Source: Actinomycetota bacterium (GTDB lineage: Bacteria; Actinomycetota; Humimicrobiia; Humimicrobiales; Humimicrobiaceae). From it: a DNA stretch of 5,653 nucleotides. The stretch's first letter is position 1. Every line of letters starts with the position of its first letter. This document shows, in pieces, positions 1 through 4,389 of this stretch. The translations under genes were made by a program, and so were the position numbers. Under the pieces are notes generated by a model. It saw only the letters and a program-made list of their open reading frames with translations, did no database searches and had not been told where the DNA came from. The stretch is from NCBI GenBank assembly GCA_015711775.1, contig JACVJB010000084.1:1-5653 (forward strand), in the 5' to 3' direction.

Positions 1-16
1 AACAGCAATAAAGGTC

Positions 17-45
17 TTGAAATTTATTTAAATATATATTATAAT
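17..45 (+). promoter_or_regulatory. Promoter-like sequence abutting left end of first IS
   Basis: TTGAAA (17-22, 5 of 6 to the sigma-A -35 box) and TATAAT (40-45, 6 of 6) are separated by 17 nt. The -10 box touches the first base I assign to the IS. If active it would transcribe rightward into the element, antisense to the transposase 3' end. Bases 1-45 hold no gene that I can see. The region is very AT-rich, so chance is a real alternative. TATAAT also precedes the second copy, so it may belong to the element end or to a preferred target. Confidence 0.3.
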
Positions 46-90
46 CCCATATTTGACACTTACACAAAATAAAAATCCTGTAAAGCCTTG
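46..90 (+). repeat. Left terminal inverted repeat, IS copy 1
   Basis: The reverse complement of 46-90 aligns without gaps to the right arm at 1976-2020 with 31 of 45 bases matching by hand count. Conserved blocks are CAAGGCTTT at the inner end and TGTCAAA near the outer tip. The outermost triplets (CCC here, GGG in the complement of the right arm) do not match, so the exact tip is uncertain. Confidence 0.7.
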
Positions 91-113
91 ATTTAAGAGG
101 TTTTGCAGGATTT
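66..113 (-). terminator. Rho-independent terminator after transposase 1
   Basis: Read on the minus strand, AAATCCTG (113-106) pairs with CAGGATTT (80-73). Inner AAA/TTT and CCT/AGG pairings are separated by single mismatches, the loop is about 9 nt, and a T-rich tract follows (72-66). It lies about 30 bases after the transposase stop and inside the IS, so it should end the transposase transcript before it leaves the element. It overlaps the left inverted repeat. A second identical copy is present in IS copy 2. Confidence 0.7.
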
Positions 114-141
114 CGTGTTGGTGTAAAAAGTGCGTACTTTT

Positions 142-1884
142 TTACTTTTTTGTTTCCTTTAAAATTTTTTTCATCATATTTGTGCTAACAATCTGGTAAT
201 CAGTACGAAAACCAAAAGCATCATGTAAAGCATCAGTAAAATCGGTTCTTGTGTAGGTTGGAACATAGCCTTCACATTTAGTATCATAGAATTCCATATT
301 TCGAAGCCCGGATATAATCTCATGACAAGTGAACTCCTCATTAAGTCGCTTTTCAAGCAGCCTATAAATAATCAGAGATATAAAGCAAGTAATGAAATGT
401 GCTTTAATCCTGTCATCATTGCTTAAATACACAGGTCTTGCTTTGAATTCGCTTTTCATAATTCTAAAGCATTCTTCAATTTCCCATCTCCTGTGATTAA
501 CCTTGATTATTTCAGATACATCATCCTCAAGGTTTGTGCAAACACCATAAAAACCATCAAAGGCTTCTTCCTTCTGGATTAGAGCAGAATCAATGCTGTA
601 TATCTCGTTTTCTGCAACTTCTCCATCAGCAGTACAGCTTGTTTTGGTAATAAACCTTTTGTAATCGTTAGCATTGCATTTCTTGATTTTTGTCGGGTTG
701 TTTTCTATTGCCTTTTGAGCTCTTTCTATTTGAGAGTTGCGGATTTTACGCTGATAATCCCTGTATTTGATTGAGTAGGTTACAATAAGCCTTTGTTCAA
801 AGCCTTTTTCTTTAATCCAGCGCTCCTTGTAAAATACTTTTGCCCGTATTTTTGATTTATCTTCAGGAGCAGCTTTATCTATCATTTCATCAAGTTTGGA
901 AATATCATAGGTTTTATCGCTGCCCGGGAGTTTCCAGCCATCTGGAGCAAGAGCCCATTTTTTTAAATGTTCCTTTAATTTTTTAATAGATTGTGTGGTA
1001 ATAAAAGCGCGCTCATCCTTGCTGTTAAACTTTCGATTATCTTCAGAAGCAAGGCCTGCATCTGTGCAAACAATAAACTTAGAAAGTTCAAAGTCAGAAA
1101 TAATTTTCTTTTCTAATGGCTTTAAAGTCAGTTGTTCATTCATATTCCCTTTGTTAATGCTGAAAGCCAGAGGGATTCCATCTCCGTCCATAAACAGTCC
1201 CATTTGAATGATCGGATTGGGTTTGTGATCTTTAGAAGGACCATATTGCTTGTTGCCATCCTCCTGTTCAATTTCAAAAAAGTAATTGGTGCAATCATAG
1301 TAAAGAATACCGGTATTTCTTTTGGAAACCTTCAGGCTGTTTTCATACAAGGAGGACTGGATAAAATCTGTCTCCTTAGCAAGGAATTCAAGAGCTCTGT
1401 ATATTTGATGCAAATCAAAATTCGGCTGCTCGATAAATTTTTTAGAAAGCTCATATGTAGCAAGTTTAGAGGATGGGAAGATCACTCTACTATAAATCAA
1501 TCTTGAAAGAATAGAATTCATGTCAAAATCAAATTTATATTTTTGTGATATTTCCTTGCAAATCTTATGAAGTCCGAGTTCATGGTATATTTTTTGGAGA
1601 AATAGATAACCACCGTTAAAGGAGCGCTGCTCATCTTTTGGAATAATTTTAGACTGCTCGAAAGGAACAAGTATTTTCCGTGTTTGATCCTTTTCTTTTT
1701 CATTTAATTTTCTAATATATTCTTTAGCCCATTCATACGGGTCTGCGCCATTGAGTTTTTCTCTTAGTTCAGTTTCTGTGCCAAGCTTTTCTACAGTAAT
1801 GGTACGTTCTTTTTTATCTATATACACAGTTTTTGTAACATAAAGTGAAGCCGAATTTTTTGAACGTGATACCTTTAATCTCAT
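142..1884 (-). CDS. IS1634-family DDE transposase, copy 1 (580 aa)
   Basis: A DDE transposase that would cut and rejoin the ends of its own IS. Residues 1-85 form a charged N-terminal region of the family. Residues about 90-185 are alpha-helical and conserved between the copies. The catalytic core has D197 in YYDCTN, D275 in VCTDAGL, and E470 with R466 and K477 in the IS4-type R-x3-E-x6-K signature (RRWEIEECFR then IMK). The usual Tyr three residues before R466 is Asn463. Length suits the family and no frameshift or internal stop is seen. I start at ATG 1884, not the upstream in-frame TTG at 1890, because GGAGGG (1896-1891) lies 6 nt before the ATG but touches the TTG, and because the ATG aligns with the start of copy 2, giving the same 580-residue length. 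Residues 137-580 are identical to copy 2. The N-terminal region is clearly diverged. Confidence 0.9.
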   Translation of the reverse strand: MRLKVSRSKNSASLYVTKTVYIDKKERTITVEKLGTETELREKLNGADPYEWAKEYIRKLNEKEKDQTRKILVPFEQSKIIPKDEQRSFNGGYLFLQKIYHELGLHKICKEISQKYKFDFDMNSILSRLIYSRVIFPSSKLATYELSKKFIEQPNFDLHQIYRALEFLAKETDFIQSSLYENSLKVSKRNTGILYYDCTNYFFEIEQEDGNKQYGPSKDHKPNPIIQMGLFMDGDGIPLAFSINKGNMNEQLTLKPLEKKIISDFELSKFIVCTDAGLASEDNRKFNSKDERAFITTQSIKKLKEHLKKWALAPDGWKLPGSDKTYDISKLDEMIDKAAPEDKSKIRAKVFYKERWIKEKGFEQRLIVTYSIKYRDYQRKIRNSQIERAQKAIENNPTKIKKCNANDYKRFITKTSCTADGEVAENEIYSIDSALIQKEEAFDGFYGVCTNLEDDVSEIIKVNHRRWEIEECFRIMKSEFKARPVYLSNDDRIKAHFITCFISLIIYRLLEKRLNEEFTCHEIISGLRNMEFYDTKCEGYVPTYTRTDFTDALHDAFGFRTDYQIVSTNMMKKILKETKK

Positions 1885-1907
1885 AAGCAACCCTCCAAAC
1901 TGCTTAT

Positions 1908-1936
1908 ATTATATCATATCACGTAATATCACGCAA
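1908..1936 (-). promoter_or_regulatory. Promoter of transposase 1 with phased repeats
   Basis: On the minus strand TTGCGT (1936-1931) and TATAAT (1913-1908) are separated by 17 nt. The expected transcription start is about 17 nt before the ATG at 1884. The same layout occurs in copy 2 although the surrounding sequence differs, which supports function. Two copies of ATATCACG on the plus strand (1916-1923, 1926-1933) sit 10 bp apart between and over the boxes, and could be a binding site for a repressor or the transposase. Confidence 0.65.
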
Positions 1937-1957
1937 TACAAAAGTAAAAAATTTGAC

Positions 1958-1983
1958 AAAAAAATAAGCCTGTTTCAAGGCTT
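1958..1983 (-). terminator. Inward-facing terminator at IS copy 1 right end
   Basis: On the minus strand, AAGCCT (1983-1978), a 6-nt loop and AGGCTT (1971-1966) are followed by A then seven T (1964-1958). It lies between the right end of the IS and the transposase promoter. Transcription entering from outside should stop before reaching the transposase, a known way ISs limit activation by neighbouring promoters. The 6-bp stem and T tract are kept in copy 2 while the loop differs (GTTTCA here, AAATCA there), so the hairpin appears to be under selection. Confidence 0.7.
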
Positions 1984-2020
1984 TCAGGAATTTTTTCTTT
2001 ATTCAACTGTCAAAGACCCG
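1976..2020 (-). repeat. Right terminal inverted repeat, IS copy 1
   Basis: Partner of 46-90, with 31 of 45 bases matching. Its outer part carries TGTCAAA (2009-2015). A second TTTGACA in the opposite orientation lies at 1952-1958, on the other side of the terminator hairpin, so the right end contains two inverted copies of the 7-base motif. These are candidate transposase-binding sites. Confidence 0.7.
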
Positions 2021-2100
2021 ATATTATTTTGCCACATTATTATTTTCTCTTAAAATTTGAATTTTAGTACTGGACAATTAAAAGTTTAATTATATATAAT
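2021..2100 (+). promoter_or_regulatory. 80-bp spacer between the ISs with promoter-like site
   Basis: No coding sequence is visible: every plus-strand frame carries a stop, and I recognise no peptide. The spacer holds TGGACA (2071-2076, 5 of 6) and TATAAT (2095-2100, 6 of 6) at 18-nt spacing, reading rightward into IS copy 2. Two 7-2-7 palindromes occur: TAAAATT-TG-AATTTTA (2051-2066) and AATTAAA-AG-TTTAATT (2076-2091). The second fills most of the promoter spacer, as an operator would. The AT-richness makes chance plausible for each item alone. Confidence 0.3.
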
Positions 2101-2145
2101 CCCATATTTGACACTTACACAAAATAAAAATCCTGTAAAGCCTTG
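2101..2145 (+). repeat. Left terminal inverted repeat, IS copy 2
   Basis: Identical to 46-90. Its reverse complement matches the right arm at 4030-4074 in 33 of 45 positions by hand count, slightly better than in copy 1, mainly through the shared TGTCAAATA near the tip. Confidence 0.7.
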
Positions 2146-2168
2146 ATTTAAGAGGTTTTGCAGGATTT
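2121..2168 (-). terminator. Rho-independent terminator after transposase 2
   Basis: Same hairpin as at 66-113: an 8-bp stem AAATCCTG/CAGGATTT with additional inner pairing, then a T-rich tract on the minus strand. It should insulate copy 1 from transcription of copy 2, which otherwise points at it. Confidence 0.7.
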
Positions 2169-2196
2169 CGTGTTGGTGTAAAAAGTGCGTACTTTT

Positions 2197-3939
2197 TTAC
2201 TTTTTTGTTTCCTTTAAAATTTTTTTCATCATATTTGTGCTAACAATCTGGTAATCAGTACGAAAACCAAAAGCATCATGTAAAGCATCAGTAAAATCGG
2301 TTCTTGTGTAGGTTGGAACATAGCCTTCACATTTAGTATCATAGAATTCCATATTTCGAAGCCCGGATATAATCTCATGACAAGTGAACTCCTCATTAAG
2401 TCGCTTTTCAAGCAGCCTATAAATAATCAGAGATATAAAGCAAGTAATGAAATGTGCTTTAATCCTGTCATCATTGCTTAAATACACAGGTCTTGCTTTG
2501 AATTCGCTTTTCATAATTCTAAAGCATTCTTCAATTTCCCATCTCCTGTGATTAACCTTGATTATTTCAGATACATCATCCTCAAGGTTTGTGCAAACAC
2601 CATAAAAACCATCAAAGGCTTCTTCCTTCTGGATTAGAGCAGAATCAATGCTGTATATCTCGTTTTCTGCAACTTCTCCATCAGCAGTACAGCTTGTTTT
2701 GGTAATAAACCTTTTGTAATCGTTAGCATTGCATTTCTTGATTTTTGTCGGGTTGTTTTCTATTGCCTTTTGAGCTCTTTCTATTTGAGAGTTGCGGATT
2801 TTACGCTGATAATCCCTGTATTTGATTGAGTAGGTTACAATAAGCCTTTGTTCAAAGCCTTTTTCTTTAATCCAGCGCTCCTTGTAAAATACTTTTGCCC
2901 GTATTTTTGATTTATCTTCAGGAGCAGCTTTATCTATCATTTCATCAAGTTTGGAAATATCATAGGTTTTATCGCTGCCCGGGAGTTTCCAGCCATCTGG
3001 AGCAAGAGCCCATTTTTTTAAATGTTCCTTTAATTTTTTAATAGATTGTGTGGTAATAAAAGCGCGCTCATCCTTGCTGTTAAACTTTCGATTATCTTCA
3101 GAAGCAAGGCCTGCATCTGTGCAAACAATAAACTTAGAAAGTTCAAAGTCAGAAATAATTTTCTTTTCTAATGGCTTTAAAGTCAGTTGTTCATTCATAT
3201 TCCCTTTGTTAATGCTGAAAGCCAGAGGGATTCCATCTCCGTCCATAAACAGTCCCATTTGAATGATCGGATTGGGTTTGTGATCTTTAGAAGGACCATA
3301 TTGCTTGTTGCCATCCTCCTGTTCAATTTCAAAAAAGTAATTGGTGCAATCATAGTAAAGAATACCGGTATTCCTTTTGGAAACCTTCAGGCTGTTTTCA
3401 TACAAGGAGGACTGGATAAAATCTGTCTCCTTAGCAAGGAATTCAAGAGCTCTGTATATTTGATGCAAATCAAAATTCGGCTGTTCTATAAACTTTTTAG
3501 AAAGCTCATAAGTTGCAAGTTTAGAGGATGGGAAAATAACTCTTCCGTATATTAATCTGGAAAGTATTGAATTCAAGTCGAAATCAAATTTATATTTATC
3601 TGAGATTTCCCTGCAAATCTTGTGTAGTCCAAGCTCGTGGTATATTTTTTGCAAGAAAAGATAACCTCCGTTAAAAGAACGCTGCTCGCCTTTGTTTATA
3701 AGCTTTGAAGGAGAATATTTAACGAGTACTTCTCGCTTCTCTTCTTTTTCTTTCTTATTGAGTTCTTCAATGTATTTTTTTGCCCATTCGATAGGGTCTT
3801 GACCATTCAATTTCTTTTCTAATTCAGCAACTGTCCCTAATTTTTCTACAATCTTAGAAGTTCTTGTTCCGTTAACATATATTGACTTAGCTACATACAG
3901 CGAAGTAGAATTTTTGGATTTGGATATAGTAAGTTTCAA
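2197..3939 (-). CDS. IS1634-family DDE transposase, copy 2 (580 aa)
   Basis: Full-length DDE transposase of the same family as the gene at 142-1884. The catalytic set is intact: D197 in YYDCTN, D275 in VCTDAGL, E470 with R466 and K477. Residues 137-580 are identical to copy 1. Residues 1-136 differ at many positions, for example VEKLGTVAELEKKLNG against VEKLGTETELREKLNG. The sequence break at nucleotide 3484 falls in codon 152, just before the catalytic core, so the gene pairs one element's N-terminal region with a core shared with copy 1. The start is TTG (3939-3937), preceded by GGAGGTG (3951-3945) with 5 nt between; copy 1 has ATG at the equivalent place, so this copy may be translated less well. 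No frameshift or internal stop is seen. Confidence 0.9.
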   Translation of the reverse strand: MKLTISKSKNSTSLYVAKSIYVNGTRTSKIVEKLGTVAELEKKLNGQDPIEWAKKYIEELNKKEKEEKREVLVKYSPSKLINKGEQRSFNGGYLFLQKIYHELGLHKICREISDKYKFDFDLNSILSRLIYGRVIFPSSKLATYELSKKFIEQPNFDLHQIYRALEFLAKETDFIQSSLYENSLKVSKRNTGILYYDCTNYFFEIEQEDGNKQYGPSKDHKPNPIIQMGLFMDGDGIPLAFSINKGNMNEQLTLKPLEKKIISDFELSKFIVCTDAGLASEDNRKFNSKDERAFITTQSIKKLKEHLKKWALAPDGWKLPGSDKTYDISKLDEMIDKAAPEDKSKIRAKVFYKERWIKEKGFEQRLIVTYSIKYRDYQRKIRNSQIERAQKAIENNPTKIKKCNANDYKRFITKTSCTADGEVAENEIYSIDSALIQKEEAFDGFYGVCTNLEDDVSEIIKVNHRRWEIEECFRIMKSEFKARPVYLSNDDRIKAHFITCFISLIIYRLLEKRLNEEFTCHEIISGLRNMEFYDTKCEGYVPTYTRTDFTDALHDAFGFRTDYQIVSTNMMKKILKETKK

Positions 3940-3961
3940 ACTAACACCTCCAGACCTTTAT

Positions 3962-3990
3962 ATTATAACATATTGCTACATATTCCGCAA
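3962..3990 (-). promoter_or_regulatory. Promoter of transposase 2 with phased repeats
   Basis: TTGCGG (3990-3985) and TATAAT (3967-3962) lie 17 nt apart on the minus strand, matching the layout of copy 1. The 17-nt spacer begins and ends with ACATATT (3968-3974 and 3978-3984, plus strand), giving a 10-bp period. The core of these repeats aligns with the phased ATATC repeats of copy 1 although the sequences differ. Confidence 0.65.
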
Positions 3991-4011
3991 TACAAAAACG
4001 TAAAGTTTGAC

Positions 4012-4037
4012 AAAAAAATAAGCCTAAATCAAGGCTT
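4012..4037 (-). terminator. Inward-facing terminator at IS copy 2 right end
   Basis: Minus-strand hairpin AAGCCT (4037-4032), loop of 6 nt, AGGCTT (4025-4020), then A and seven T (4018-4012). It would stop transcripts entering from the IS91 remnant side before they reach the transposase gene. Confidence 0.7.
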
Positions 4038-4074
4038 TTAAAGATTTTTTCTTTATTCAACTGTCAAATACCCG
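4030..4074 (-). repeat. Right terminal inverted repeat, IS copy 2
   Basis: Partner of 2101-2145. Its inner block CAAGGCTTTT overlaps the terminator hairpin and its outer part carries TGTCAAATACCCG. TTTGACA in the opposite orientation lies at 4007-4013, again flanking the hairpin as in copy 1. Confidence 0.7.
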
Positions 4075-4280
4075 AGCTAAAGAATCGACTTTATAAAGAG
4101 AAGAGCGAGGGTTTTTATGTATACGGTAAAGGGGAAGTAAAGAGTGAAAAAGCTGCAATACAGTATGTGGGAAGGTATACAGGAAGGCCGCCGATAGCGG
4201 AGTCGAGGATAATATCATATGATGGACAAAAGGTGAAGTTTTACTATTTTCATACTCTTTTAAATATTCATTTCATATAG
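4075..4280 (+). pseudogene. IS91-family Y2 (HUH) transposase remnant
   Basis: The frame containing CTA at 4077 is open for 67 codons to TAG at 4278-4280. The product includes SEGFYVYGKGEVKSEKAAIQ, then YVGRYTGRPPIAESRI, then SYDGQKVKFYY. This is characteristic of IS91/IS801-type transposases, which act by rolling-circle single-strand transfer. Y30 and Y34 of this fragment form the Y-x3-Y motif that carries the catalytic tyrosines in Y2 HUH enzymes. The histidine motif, the N-terminal zinc-binding region and most of the C-terminal tail are missing. Similarity stops near 4248, after FYYF, and the remaining codons look like random sequence. The coding frame starts right at the edge of IS copy 2. 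Not functional. Confidence 0.8.
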
Positions 4281-4286
4281 TATAAT
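4259..4286 (+). promoter_or_regulatory. Likely promoter of the sigma-54 activator gene
   Basis: TTTAAA (4259-4264, 4 of 6) and TATAAT (4281-4286, 6 of 6) with a 16-nt spacer, about 100 bases upstream of the activator's ATG. This would give a leader of roughly 95 nt containing the hairpin at 4351-4371. The promoter lies at the ragged end of the IS91 remnant, so the present transcription start may postdate the mobile-element damage. Confidence 0.5.
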
Positions 4287-4350
4287 TAAACTATTAAAAG
4301 TATTTATGCGAAAAGTAACAAATGTCATATGAACTATGAAGAATATCTCT

Positions 4351-4382
4351 GGGCGACCTGGTATGTCGCCCCTGCAAAGGGG
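4351..4382 (+). promoter_or_regulatory. Leader hairpin overlapping a possible RBS-sequestering stem
   Basis: GGGCGAC (4351-4357) and GTCGCCC (4365-4371) form a perfect 7-bp stem with a 7-nt loop in the activator leader. CCCC (4369-4372) can instead pair with GGGG (4379-4382), the core of the ribosome binding site AAAGGGG, with TGCAAA as loop. The two pairings share C4369-4371 and exclude each other. The first leaves the ribosome binding site free and is much the stronger. No T tract follows, so it is not a standard terminator. It could equally be a dispersed palindromic repeat of the REP type. Confidence 0.5.
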
Positions 4383-4389
4383 TAAATTT

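Larger units (their letters stand above)
40..1428. repeat. 1389-bp near-identical direct repeat, unit A
   Basis: Matches 2095-3483 at a constant offset of 2055 bases. By hand alignment I find one mismatch, T at 1318 against C at 3373, which is silent (Arg AGA/AGG in the transposase). Identity ends sharply at 1429. The repeat covers the IS left end, the terminator and transposase codons 153 to stop. Confidence 0.93.
46..2020 (-). mobile_element. IS1634-family insertion sequence, copy 1
   Basis: This is a complete-looking insertion sequence of about 1975 bp carrying one DDE transposase on the minus strand. The ends were set by comparing the two copies in this window and by the inverted repeats at 46-90 and 1976-2020, which share TTTGACA and CAAGGCTTT blocks. 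Family assignment rests on transposase motifs and length. Flanks may carry a target duplication: ATATTAT at 36-42 and again at 2021-2027, but the left copy lies 3 bp outside my left end and the flanks are AT-rich. The true left edge could be a few bases further out, because identity with copy 2 begins at base 40. The element looks mobilisable, with intact gene, promoter and both ends. Confidence 0.85.
2095..3483. repeat. 1389-bp near-identical direct repeat, unit B
   Basis: Partner of 40-1428, differing only at 3373 (C here, T at 1318). Beyond 3483 the first 200 aligned bases hold 33 differences by hand count. The boundary is therefore abrupt, unlike uniform ageing of two copies. Confidence 0.93.
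2101..4074 (-). mobile_element. IS1634-family insertion sequence, copy 2 (chimeric)
   Basis: Second full-length element of about 1974 bp in the same orientation as copy 1. Left and right inverted repeats are at 2101-2145 and 4030-4074, and the gene content is identical. The left 1389 bp (from 2095) equals copy 1 apart from one base, whereas 3484-4074 is a diverged relative. I find no target duplication: TATAAT precedes the left end but AGCTAAAG follows the right end. The right flank is an interrupted IS91-type transposase whose 5' part is absent from the left flank. I infer that a crossover between two different IS elements formed this copy, with loss or rearrangement of the DNA between them. 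Confidence 0.83.

Noticed and set aside
174..356. Minus-strand 60-codon open frame, repeated at 2229-2411, and a 61-codon one at 1518-1703
   Set aside because: Alternative frames of the transposase coding sequence with no independent signal.
995..1506. Overlapping plus-strand open frames (70 and 124 codons), repeated at 3050-3555
   Set aside because: They lie antisense within the transposase genes, have no recognisable product or ribosome binding site, and the longer one changes freely after the mosaic break.
1885..1890. TTG at 1890 as start of transposase 1
   Set aside because: It directly touches the GGAGGG ribosome binding site. The ATG at 1884 has correct spacing and matches the length of copy 2.
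46..4074. Composite transposon
   Set aside because: Only 80 noncoding bases lie between the two ISs, so there is no cargo gene.
2090..4084. Target-site duplication around IS copy 2
   Set aside because: TATAAT at the left end has no counterpart in AGCTAAAG at the right end, even allowing the ends to shift a few bases.
4359..4375. Sigma-54 promoter (TGG then TGC) in the activator leader
   Set aside because: The GG and GC elements are 14 bp apart instead of the required 12, and the bases are explained by the hairpin.
4336..4389. In-frame upstream ATG giving an 18-residue extension of the sigma-54 activator
   Set aside because: No ribosome binding site precedes it, the added residues are encoded by the leader hairpin, and the family's N-terminus fits the ATG at 4390.
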